From positions 1-33,332 of the forward strand of contig NZ_JAAIJR010000058.1 of the NCBI RefSeq assembly GCF_010915725.1: 33,332 bases of DNA. Direction: 5' to 3'. Both the position numbers and the translations under genes were made by a program. Positions within the stretch are counted from its first letter, which is position 1, and each line of letters starts with the position of its first letter. Shown in pieces: positions 26,960-33,332 of the stretch. The DNA comes from Thiorhodococcus mannitoliphagus. GTDB lineage: Bacteria > Pseudomonadota > Gammaproteobacteria > Chromatiales > Chromatiaceae. The notes beneath the pieces are model-generated. The model ran no database searches and was not told the DNA's origin. It worked only from the letters and a program-made list of their open reading frames with translations.

Positions 26960-27384
26960 GGGTCCTCGTCGTCGGGTCGCGTGGCGGCGAAGGCAATGCG
27001 GTTGAGACCGGCTTGACTCGCCGCATCCATTGCCGTCATCACCGACTGATGCGTTGCCTCGGCATCGGCCTGAATGAGCACGGGCAATGCGCCGCCCTCG
27101 CGCTTGATCTCACCCAGCACCCGCGCCAGCGATTCTGGCTTGGCGTCCGCGACGGCCTGGTCGTTGACGAAGAAATGCCCGGCGCGATCGATCACCAACC
27201 GAATCATGGTCGGCTCTTTTGCTGGAATGTCCTCGCCCTGAGCTTCTGGCAGCTGGACCCTCAGCCGTGCTTCGTCCTTGAAGGTGGTCGATACCATGAA
27301 AAAGATCAGCAGCAAAAAAACGATGTCGATCAAGGGGGTTAGATTGATGTCGGCCGAGGTGCGCCGATGCGGACGCAGATTCAT
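26956..27384 (-). CDS. exbD: Biopolymer transport protein ExbD/TolR family
   Basis: 142-aa single-pass membrane protein with a periplasmic domain. A short basic N terminus (MNLRPHRRTS) precedes the helix INLTPLIDIVFLLLIFFMV, in which Asp20 is the conserved proton-pathway aspartate of ExbD/TolR/MotB. With the adjacent ExbB-like protein it forms an ion-driven motor complex that energises an outer-membrane or cell-wall process. It overlaps exbB and msbA by four bases on either side (ATGA junctions). This msbA-linked pair is a paralogue distinct from the tol-pal and tonB-linked sets; its specific outer-membrane partner is not established. Confidence 0.92.
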   Translation of the reverse strand: MNLRPHRRTSADINLTPLIDIVFLLLIFFMVSTTFKDEARLRVQLPEAQGEDIPAKEPTMIRLVIDRAGHFFVNDQAVADAKPESLARVLGEIKREGGALPVLIQADAEATHQSVMTAMDAASQAGLNRIAFAATRPDDEDP

Positions 27385-28019
27385 GACGGCATCTCTCCGG
27401 CGCCCTCACGCTCCCCTCTGAGCACTTCCACAAGGCGCAGCGCCTGCTCTTCCATGTCGATGGCGAGCTGCCCGACTCGATTGTCGAAGAAGCGATGAAA
27501 CAGCAATGCCGGGATCGCCACGGAAAGTCCGGCGGCCGTGGTCACCAGGGCCTTGGAGATGCCCCCGGCGAGCACGCCCGCATTACCGACACCAGCCTCC
27601 ATGATGACGCCGAAGACATCGATCATACCGAGCACGGTCCCGAGCAGACCCAGCAGGGGCGCGACGGCGGCGATGGTGCCAAGCGTGTTGAGGAAGCGCT
27701 CGAGTTCGGCCACCACGTGCCGACCCGTGTCGTTGATCGACTCCTTCATGATCTCGTGGCTGTGATGCCGATTGATGAGCCCGGCGGCAAGCATGCGCCC
27801 CAGCGGCGAGCCGTTGCGGATCTCTAGGATAGCCGCCTCAGTGAGCGCCTCGTCGCGGTGGAGCTGCCAAATCCGCGTCACCAAATTCTTCGGCATGATC
27901 CTGCGGCGGCGTAGCGTCCAGGCACGCTCAATCACAATCGCGGTGGCAATCACCGAGCAAGCCACGATCGGCACCATCAGCCAGCCACCGGCATAAATCA
28001 AATCAAGCAAGGAAGACAC
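27381..28019 (-). CDS. exbB: ExbB/TolQ/MotA-family proton channel protein
   Basis: 212-aa inner-membrane protein with three helices: about residues 12-31, then a long cytoplasmic loop, then TIAAVAPLLGLLGTVLGMID and KALVTTAAGLSVAIPALLF. The paired helices 2 and 3 carry the family's conserved Pro, Gly and Thr residues lining the ion channel. It forms the pentameric stator with ExbD. It is the first gene of the minus-strand cluster exbB-exbD-msbA-lpxK, overlapping exbD by four bases. The operon promoter must lie in the 28020-28450 gap shared with the divergent pilin operon. Confidence 0.93.
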   Translation of the reverse strand: MSSLLDLIYAGGWLMVPIVACSVIATAIVIERAWTLRRRRIMPKNLVTRIWQLHRDEALTEAAILEIRNGSPLGRMLAAGLINRHHSHEIMKESINDTGRHVVAELERFLNTLGTIAAVAPLLGLLGTVLGMIDVFGVIMEAGVGNAGVLAGGISKALVTTAAGLSVAIPALLFHRFFDNRVGQLAIDMEEQALRLVEVLRGEREGAGEMPS

Positions 28020-28452
28020 CCCTTAGAGCAATTTGAGCGATTTCGTCGATAGCGCATTGTTAGTCGATCACCCAGTGTTATCAGTACAGGTTCATCGACT
28101 GAGCGGATTGATCGACGGCAATCCCCGAGTCGTCTGGCGGGGACGTGCCGAGGCTCATGATACTCGAACCCGGCAGTGATCCGCAGTCGGCAGCCGCGAC
28201 CGGCCAGCACCAAGCGGTCGAGCGACACAGATGCCGGGCGGTCATAGTGCGACGAGCGAAACCAAGAGACCTGGCCTTGCTGCTCCACACAAAATGTGAC
28301 AGCATTCACAGAAATTCACGTTTCGGTTACGGGCTCGCCTCATGCCGACATCAGCGTCGTTGCTGCGATTCGAATGCAAAGCCGCCGATCTATGGCCAGG
28401 AAAACGCCATGAAAGCCCATGCAAGCGCGGGCCAAAAATACACGAAAAATGT
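28020..28452. other. Divergent intergenic region, exbB / minor pilins
   Basis: A 433-bp gap between divergent operons. Overlapping frames on both strands show no domains or ribosome sites and are not accepted as genes. It must contain both promoters. The one clear element is a CRP/Vfr-type palindrome at 28295-28310; the DNA from about 28290 to 28330 and 28430 to 28455 is AT-richer than its surroundings. No sigma-54 motif (GG-N10-GC in context) was found. Confidence 0.45.
28295..28310. promoter_or_regulatory. CRP/Vfr-type binding site
   Basis: TGTGA-CAGCAT-TCACA is a perfect match to the two half-sites of the CRP consensus with the correct six-base spacer, preceded by AAAA and followed by GAAATT, again like the consensus flanks. 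It lies 143 bp before the first pilin start and 276 bp before exbB. In Pseudomonas the CRP homologue Vfr controls type IV pilus functions, so regulation of the pilin operon is the likelier role. No crp/vfr gene is in the window. Confidence 0.65.
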
Positions 28453-28914
28453 ATGCTCAATGCGTTCGCATCGCCGCACCGCCCGCTTCGACAGACCGGG
28501 TTCACCCTACTCGAGCTGCTGATCACCTTGGCGATCGTCGGCATCCTCGCCGCGCTCGCCTACCCCTCTTACCAACAGCAAGTGCGCCAAGCACGGCGAG
28601 CGGATGGTCAAACCGCGCTGATGAGGCTGGCCATCGCCCAAGAGAAATTCCGCGGTACATGCCCGCGCTACGCGGATCGGATTGTCGGCGAGGCCGGCTG
28701 TGCCGCGACCGGAATGGGGTCCGGCGCACTCGGGCTCGACAACCTCAGCGTTGACGGACACTACAGGCTGCAACTGGACAGCGTCAGCGCGCGCGGGTTT
28801 CAGGCGCTGGCGGCGGCACTCGGCAACCAAACCAAAGATCAGGCCGGTGGGCAGAGCTGTCGCCTCTTGAGTATCGATCAGGACGGCAACCGCATGCCGA
28901 GGGAGTGCTGGTGA
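28453..28914 (+). CDS. PilE-like minor type IV pilin
   Basis: 153-aa prepilin. A class III signal ends RQTG/FTLLELLITLAIVGILAAL: the prepilin peptidase would cut after Gly16, with Phe17 at +1 and Glu21 at +5. AYPSYQQQVRQARRADGQTAL is the usual PilE-type alpha-1 helix. Two cysteine pairs in the globular part (GTCPRYADR with EAGC, and GQSCRLL with PRECW) likely form disulfides, the second closing the C-terminal D-loop. ATG 28453 is chosen because it gives a normal leader length; ribosome site is weak, and in-frame sequence to 28342 has no pilin features. First gene of the minor-pilin operon; it ends overlapping the next start (GTGA). Confidence 0.88.
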   Translation: MLNAFASPHRPLRQTGFTLLELLITLAIVGILAALAYPSYQQQVRQARRADGQTALMRLAIAQEKFRGTCPRYADRIVGEAGCAATGMGSGALGLDNLSVDGHYRLQLDSVSARGFQALAAALGNQTKDQAGGQSCRLLSIDQDGNRMPRECW

Positions 28915-29441
28915 GCATGCCCTGGGTGAAGTCATCGAACGGACAGCGGGGGCTCACACTCCTCGAGCTGATCCTTGTCGTCGCCATTCTAGCCATCCTG
29001 ATCGGCGTCGCCGTGCCCTCCATGCACGAGATGCTCGCCCGCAACCGCCTCAAGGCCGCCGCGCAGGCCATCGCCGAGGACTTGCAATGGGCCAGATCAG
29101 AGGCCATCAAGCGCAACCGGTCGATCGCAGTCAGTCTGGAGCCGAGCACCTGGTGCTATGGCATCACCCTGGCAACCGCGCTGGGCTGCGACTGCCGACA
29201 GACTCAGAGCGCGCCCAAGGGTTGCGAACTCAAGCGCGTGAACGGTGTTGACTATCCCGGAACCAGTCTCAGCGCAACATTCCCCCAAACCGTCTTCGAG
29301 CCACGTCGAGCAACCGCTAGGAACGGCAGCCTGCTGCTGCAATCCGACCGGGGCACCGCAATCAAGGTCATCTTGTCACGGCTCGGACGCGTCCGCCTTT
29401 GCACCCCGAACGGCACCCTACCCGGCTATGAAGACTGCTGA
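28911..29441 (+). CDS. FimT/GspH-family pseudopilin
   Basis: 176-aa minor pilin of the GspH/FimT family, expected in the pilus-tip priming complex. Prepilin site is GQRG/LTLLELILVVAILAILIG with Glu19 at +5. The helix continues NRLKAAAQAIAEDLQWARSEAIKRN, the FimT signature, followed by a beta-rich domain ending in RLGRVRLCTPNG. There are five cysteines in the globular part, more than usual. Start is placed at GTG 28911, which overlaps the preceding TGA and has GGGAG just upstream; GTG 28905 and ATG 28917 are alternatives. Its 3' end overlaps pilW by 14 bases. Confidence 0.85.
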   Translation: MSMPWVKSSNGQRGLTLLELILVVAILAILIGVAVPSMHEMLARNRLKAAAQAIAEDLQWARSEAIKRNRSIAVSLEPSTWCYGITLATALGCDCRQTQSAPKGCELKRVNGVDYPGTSLSATFPQTVFEPRRATARNGSLLLQSDRGTAIKVILSRLGRVRLCTPNGTLPGYEDC

Positions 29442-30492
29442 AGGCCCTCGCGGCAGCTCCGCCGCTTCACAGCAAGGCATGACGCTGTCAAGCCTCATGG
29501 TCGGACTCGCGGCCGGAACACTGACACTGACGGCGACGCTCAGCACCTATCTGATGATCTCCGAAGGGGCCAGAGACACCCTGATGGAGGCAAGGCTCAA
29601 CCAAGAGCTGCGTGCGGCACTGAATCTGATGCAATCAGACATTCGGCGCGCGGGCTACTGGGACTCCAAAGACGCAGACCACGACGGCGACGCCAACGCC
29701 GACGGCGTCTTCGATTGGCGCGACTTCGGCGCCAACGACAGCCCGAGAGGCGCCTTCGACACGGACGGAGATGGCGACTCGGATGCGGACGACCTGACCC
29801 CCATCCACAACCCCTTCCAGCGCCGCTACAACCAGGTCGTCAACAACGACCTCTGTACCGACACGGATGCGGAAACGGGGGACTGCACAGCGCCTCGCTG
29901 CATCGAACACACCGCATCAGGCAGCTGCCGGACCTCAGTCCAAAGCGGCCACTGCATCACCTACAGCTACGACCTGGACGCGGATGGACGCGTCGGCATC
30001 CGCGCATGCGATCGGACAGACAGCGAAGACGACTGCCCCCGACCGACAGGGCGAGACGGCGGCGCACCCTTCGCCGCGCACAATGCCGAGCCTTACGCCT
30101 GGCGCGCCTGGTATCCGCCCGACGCGCAGGACAAGACCAAGTCCATTGAGATGGAGATGTTCGGGTTCCGCTATCGAGATGGCAGCGTCTCCATGAGGGT
30201 AGGCCGTTTTGGCAAGGAGGACCTGAGCTTTGGCTGCAACACCGGCCGCTGGGAGCGCATCACCAGCCCGGACATTCGCATCACGAACCTGGAGTTTCTG
30301 CTCACGACCAGCCTTCAGAACGCCAACGCCACCAAGCCCGCAACAGCACCCTGCGAGTCCGGCGACCTCTGTCGGCAGATCCGATCAGTCAAAATTACCA
30401 TCTCCGGCCAGGTCGCAGAGGACCCAAGCACTGCGAGCACCCTGTCAACGATAGTGGCGGTGCGCAACCATCGCTACGAGGTCACCGAATGA
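29428..30492 (+). CDS. pilW: PilW-family minor pilin with EF-hand-like loops
   Basis: 354-aa PilW-type protein, a large minor pilin of the type IV pilus assembly complex. Leader MKTAEGPRGSSAASQQG precedes MTLSSLMVGLAAGTLTLTATL; Gly17 is the cleavage-site glycine, but +5 is Ser22 instead of the usual Glu. LNQELRAALNLMQSDIRRAGYW is the PilW signature. Residues about 82-122 and 182-187 hold acidic repeats: D88-x-N90-x-D92-G-V-F-D96-x-x-D99 fits a canonical EF-hand loop, and D111-x-D113-x-D115-G-x-x-D119-x-x-D122 a thrombospondin-3-like one. Calcium binding is inferred. ATG 29428 overlaps the fimT stop by 14 bases; the in-frame extension to 29245 is fimT shadow. Confidence 0.85.
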   Translation: MKTAEGPRGSSAASQQGMTLSSLMVGLAAGTLTLTATLSTYLMISEGARDTLMEARLNQELRAALNLMQSDIRRAGYWDSKDADHDGDANADGVFDWRDFGANDSPRGAFDTDGDGDSDADDLTPIHNPFQRRYNQVVNNDLCTDTDAETGDCTAPRCIEHTASGSCRTSVQSGHCITYSYDLDADGRVGIRACDRTDSEDDCPRPTGRDGGAPFAAHNAEPYAWRAWYPPDAQDKTKSIEMEMFGFRYRDGSVSMRVGRFGKEDLSFGCNTGRWERITSPDIRITNLEFLLTTSLQNANATKPATAPCESGDLCRQIRSVKITISGQVAEDPSTASTLSTIVAVRNHRYEVTE

Positions 30493-31685
30493 ATCACCTC
30501 AGCGCATCCTCGTTGACGGGATGCTGCCGCGCCGCTCGCCGGCAGCACGGTGCCATGACCTTGCTGTTCGGGCTCCTACTGCTCATCGGCGCCGGCATCT
30601 TGGTCTTCAGCTCGGGGCGCACCAGCGTCGTCGAGCAGCGCATCGCCAACAACGAGCAGCAAGGCATCGCAGCTCAGGATGCGGCAGAAGCAGGCTTGGA
30701 ATACGCCCGCGCCTGGCTGGGCCAAAACCCCTGGAGGACGGGAACAGCGGTACCAACGCCGCCGGCACAGAACACGATCAACGGTGAGGTCTACGACATC
30801 GCCCTGGACTTCAGCGCGGTGGCCAACGCCATCTGCGTCAGCTCGCAAGCCGCGGCCAGGGGTGACGGCGCACTGAGCGCCACGGCGCAGGGCTGCTTCA
30901 TTCAGCATGGTCTTTTCGAGGCATCACCAGGCACCACAATGCCGCCGCCTCTGGTGCTCGGAGGATGCTTTCGAGCAACCCCCGAAGCGTCCGAGGTCTA
31001 TGTCTTCGAGGACACCGAGATCACAGTGGCAAGCGCCTCAGCCGCGACCCCAGCCTGTTTGCCGCAGGGCGACATCCTGGTCAGCACCTGGAACGACCGT
31101 GACCAGGACCGCGTGCTCGCGCCAGCGGAAAAAGGCCCAAGCGCAGACTATGAACGCGGAAGCTTCGCAGACTGCGACGCGGCGCATTGCGCCTGGAACA
31201 ACATCTTCGCCCTGCCCTTCGAGAAAGCCGTGCAGTTCGCCAAGGACGCGGACCATCGCTTCAGCGACCGCATCCCGTGCGGCGGCACGTCAGCGCCAGG
31301 CATCTACCTCATCGAGCACTCAGGCACCATTGATGCATTCGCTCTCAGAGGAAGCTGCGCGGCGCAGGACGGGCTCGACGACAGGACAATCGGCACGCCG
31401 GACAGCCCCATCCTGCTGATCGTATCAAGCGAGGCCGGATGCCCCGTCTTCAGCGAAGAGATCAGCATCTACGGCATCGTCTACTTCGAGAATCCCTGCG
31501 AAAACCAGACCTGGGTGGGCGCCAGCATCCAAGGCAGCCTCATCTGGGAAGGCGACGCGGCGCCTCCAGGACATGGTTCGGTCGTCATCGCGACCGACTA
31601 CGGAGCCGGCAGCGCGCTGAACGCCGCATTTCAGGTGGTTACCGAGGCCTCTCAAGTCCCGGGAACTTGGCGCGATTGGCAATGA
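30489..31685 (+). CDS. pilX: PilX-family minor pilin
   Basis: 398-aa protein with the PilX pattern: basic leader ending RRQHG (Gly21), then AMTLLFGLLLLIGAGILVF lacking Glu+5, as usual for PilX/GspK-like subunits, then VEQRIANNEQQGIAAQDAAEAGLEYARAWL, the PilX helical signature. Residues after about 90 form a large, Cys-containing domain with several DxD/DxN acidic stretches (NDRDQDRVLAPAEKG). PilX proteins of Pseudomonas are about 200 aa, so this one is roughly twice the usual size. It overlaps pilW and pilV by four bases each (ATGA), indicating tight translational coupling. Probably part of the pilus-tip priming complex. Confidence 0.82.
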   Translation: MNHLSASSLTGCCRAARRQHGAMTLLFGLLLLIGAGILVFSSGRTSVVEQRIANNEQQGIAAQDAAEAGLEYARAWLGQNPWRTGTAVPTPPAQNTINGEVYDIALDFSAVANAICVSSQAAARGDGALSATAQGCFIQHGLFEASPGTTMPPPLVLGGCFRATPEASEVYVFEDTEITVASASAATPACLPQGDILVSTWNDRDQDRVLAPAEKGPSADYERGSFADCDAAHCAWNNIFALPFEKAVQFAKDADHRFSDRIPCGGTSAPGIYLIEHSGTIDAFALRGSCAAQDGLDDRTIGTPDSPILLIVSSEAGCPVFSEEISIYGIVYFENPCENQTWVGASIQGSLIWEGDAAPPGHGSVVIATDYGAGSALNAAFQVVTEASQVPGTWRDWQ

Positions 31686-32395
31686 AACCGAAGGCGGAGC
31701 AGAGAGACACAATGCAGCGCAGCATTGGAATTCACAAAGAGCGCGGTTTCACGCTGAGCGAGGCCATGATCTCGCTTACCCTGCTCACCTCCGGACTGCT
31801 GGCGCTCGCCCAGTTCCAGGGCGAGGTTCACGAGAGCAGCCGCTCGGCAAAAGCGCGAACATACGCCATCAGCCTCGCGCAACAAAAGCTCGAGGCACTG
31901 AGACATCAAGCCGTACTCGACTACGCAACGATTGAGAGCGGCGGCGACCGGCCACCCATTGAGCCGGGCTCAAGCACGGAATTCCATCGACACTGGACCG
32001 TCGCCGCACACGCAAATCCAGACTTCAAGGATGTAAAGGTCTATACAGAGTGGCAATCGACCAAAGGCGAGCCCCAGTCCGTAGGCGTGTCATCCATTCT
32101 GACACCCTCCCGACCCTATCCGGCCGGAAACAGCTCGGCACCACCGTTCGCGGTCGAGGAAACCACGCCCCAGATTGTGAGCGAGTCCACCCCAGCAACT
32201 CTGAACCCAATGCAAACCAGCCCCTCGGCCACCTGTATTTGCGCACTATCTCCAATCAACGGCTCGGCCGACCTCGATCCACGCAGCAGCGACGAATCCT
32301 GCTCCCCAAGCTGCTGCGAGTCACACAAGCCAAAGGACGATGCGCTGTGCTCAAGAGACACATGCACTTTCATTGCCCGCTGCGAGCCACTCTAG
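31682..32395 (+). CDS. pilV: PilV-family minor pilin with Cys-rich tail
   Basis: 237-aa PilV-type minor pilin. A leader of 22 residues ends KERG/FTLSEAMISLTLLTSGLLAL with Glu27 at +5, then AQFQGEVHESSRSAKARTYAISLAQQKLEALR, the PilV signature. The final 53 residues carry eight cysteines (TCIC, SCSPSCC, LC, TC, RC), a tail not typical of PilV, which might form a disulfide-stabilised knot. ATG 31682 overlaps the pilX stop as ATGA; the inner ATG 31712 is an alternative start, and in-frame sequence back to 31439 is pilX shadow. Last gene of the operon: no pilY1 follows. Confidence 0.82.
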   Translation: MKPKAEQRDTMQRSIGIHKERGFTLSEAMISLTLLTSGLLALAQFQGEVHESSRSAKARTYAISLAQQKLEALRHQAVLDYATIESGGDRPPIEPGSSTEFHRHWTVAAHANPDFKDVKVYTEWQSTKGEPQSVGVSSILTPSRPYPAGNSSAPPFAVEETTPQIVSESTPATLNPMQTSPSATCICALSPINGSADLDPRSSDESCSPSCCESHKPKDDALCSRDTCTFIARCEPL

Positions 32396-32690
32396 TCAAG
32401 AGACTCGAACCATTCCATTCGCGCACCGCCGGGATCTGACCGACGAATTTCTGACAAGCGAATCCTCTGCGGTGATTGAACCGGGACCCTTGAGGAAATT
32501 TGGTGCCCGCGCCTAGCCGATGAAGGCATTCAGACTGACTCCTAGCCGCCAGTTCGGCCTGGATAGCGTCCTTCCCGGCATTCCGCACCCCTTCACCCTA
32601 CCAATAGATCCCCCCAATTCCCCTATACATCGCGTTTTCCGCGAACACTGAAGGAAAGCACGCACGGCCGTTCACATCGAAACCGGCTCA
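32396..32690. other. Intergenic junction between pilin operon and mobile debris
   Basis: About 295 bp without a credible gene. Codon structure ends with pilV at 32395, and homology resumes only in the ATPase fragment after 32691. No hairpin with a T-run follows pilV. AT-richer bases occur at 32590-32640. The chromosome/mobile-element junction probably lies here, but no terminal repeats or target duplications could be identified. Confidence 0.4.
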
Positions 32691-33115
32691 ATGGCCAGCC
32701 CGCGTCGCCACTACAGCAGCAAAGCGCTCGAGGATCTGCGCTTGCTCACCAACTATCAGATGGATTCAGGCAATCGCCTCTGCCTGCTACCGGTCGGGCT
32801 CACGGAGCTGCGCCGGCGCTTAAGCATGGCGGTGCATGAGTCGCTGGCCCAGCGCATCGTGGTACGTCATCACTTGAGCGGACTGACCCGCGAGGAGGTG
32901 CCCGAGTACCTCGCCCATCGCCTGCGCCTGGCCGGCTGCGAGCCTGGCACTGTTCGAGCCCGCCGCCGTCGAGGCGTTGTTCCAGACCACGCAAGGCATG
33001 CCGCGCAAGGTCAATCGTTTGGCCCATTAAGCGCTCACCAACGCCGCGCTCGAGCAGGCCCGCCAGGTCAAGTGCCGAGCATGTGCAAACCGCCCGTGAG
33101 GAGGTCGCGCCATGA
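32691..33115 (+). pseudogene. Decayed ExeA-like AAA ATPase of a transposon
   Basis: Fragment of an ExeA/TniB-type AAA ATPase such as accompanies transposases. The frame from ATG 32691 reads ALEDLRLLTNYQMDSGNRLCLL (sensor-1 region), GLTELRRRLSMAVHESLAQR and VRHHLSGLTREEVPEYLAHRLRLAGCE. A +1 shift at about 32942 is needed to continue LFEPAAVEALFQTTQGMPRKVNRLAH, then a TAA (33027-33029) interrupts, and a second shift near 33070 restores SAEHVQTAREEVAP and its TGA (33113-33115). Walker A and B are missing from the 5' side. With truncation, two frameshifts and a nonsense codon it cannot be functional. The stop overlaps the next ATG (ATGA), so both belonged to one element. Confidence 0.75.
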
Positions 33116-33332
33116 CCGACATCCCCGAGTCCTTCACGCTCACCCTGCCCACCACCTGGACGCCCGAGCAGACGGGGTTCGTTCATGCCCTTCTCGAGGA
33201 TTTGATCGCGCAGATCGAAGCGCACTATGGCGCGGCCGTGCAGCACTGGCTCAGTGCAGAACTCCTGACTTGGCGCCAAATTCAATGCGACTGGATCGCC
33301 TCAAACACGAGGCGCAGCTCGGTACCGGGGTA
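33112..33332 (+). CDS. Partial small ORF following the ATPase fragment
   Basis: Frame from ATG 33112 to the window edge (73 codons, no stop), preceded by GAGGAG about nine bases upstream and overlapping the ATPase remnant's stop. It begins MTDIPESFTLTLPTTWTPEQTGFVHALLEDLIAQIEAHYG, resembling small helical proteins of unknown function often found beside transposon ATPases. Composition changes after about residue 50, so a junction or truncation is possible. Function unknown; 3' end lies outside. Confidence 0.45.
   Translation, partial: MTDIPESFTLTLPTTWTPEQTGFVHALLEDLIAQIEAHYGAAVQHWLSAELLTWRQIQCDWIASNTRRSSVPG

Noticed and set aside
28000-28309. Possible minus-strand gene, for example a comEC remnant upstream of exbB
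   Set aside because: comEC is expected near exbB in Pseudomonas, but translation of this gap in the minus-strand frames shows no ComEC motif.

Overview
The window is GC-rich DNA from a gammaproteobacterium. The proteins and gene order suggest a Chromatiaceae-like (purple sulfur) lineage, but this is inferred from protein character and synteny and was not tested. Most of it is ordinary chromosome, bounded on both sides by mobile-element debris: an IS21-type terminus (about 8-77) that cuts into a ThrE-type exporter gene, and at the right edge a decayed transposition-type AAA ATPase (32691-33115) followed by a small ORF that runs off the window.

Left third (1-11.3 kb): a truncated amino-acid exporter gene; a Uma2-family nuclease-fold gene (minus); a stand-alone error-prone polymerase gene dnaE2/imuC without imuA or imuB nearby; a small DUF2892 membrane protein; then a signalling operon. 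That operon holds a 66-aa two-helix peptide (CbrX-like in position and type), a CbrA-like histidine kinase fused to a Na+/solute symporter domain, a single-domain response regulator, a CBS/DUF294 nucleotidyltransferase-like protein, and a secreted protein of unknown function. A heptamer repeat (TCCAGCC) precedes the operon and a 13-copy GATCCC array follows it.

Middle (11.5-28 kb): a block matching the order known from Pseudomonas and Xanthomonas: sppA, HAD phosphatase and rluC on the minus strand, divergent rne on the plus strand, then on the minus strand exbB-exbD-msbA-lpxK-kdsB and a low-molecular-weight tyrosine phosphatase. Three local differences stand out. A plus-strand cassette (PAPS-type sulfotransferase, GT4 glycosyltransferase, DUF2334 deacetylase-like protein) sits between rne and the phosphatase gene where murB is usual. 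An osmC-like gene and a secreted Arg/Gln-rich ORF lie next to kdsB. Two near-identical ~105-bp MITE-like elements flank the kdsB region, one occupying the lpxK-kdsB gap where a Trm112/YcaR-like gene is usual. An isolated strong intrinsic terminator at 22543-22566 hints at an unannotated small RNA.

Right part (28-32.4 kb): a compact, translationally coupled minor type IV pilin operon (pilE-like, fimT/gspH-like, pilW, pilX, pilV) with a perfect CRP/Vfr-type palindrome upstream. PilW carries EF-hand-like acidic loops and lacks the usual Glu+5; PilV has a Cys-rich tail. No pilY1 follows, and the next recognisable DNA is mobile-element remnant.

No tRNA, rRNA or CRISPR array was seen. The best candidates for new biology are the sulfotransferase/glycosyltransferase/deacetylase cassette, the symporter-kinase/DUF294 module, the possible Ca2+-binding PilW, and the candidate small RNA.
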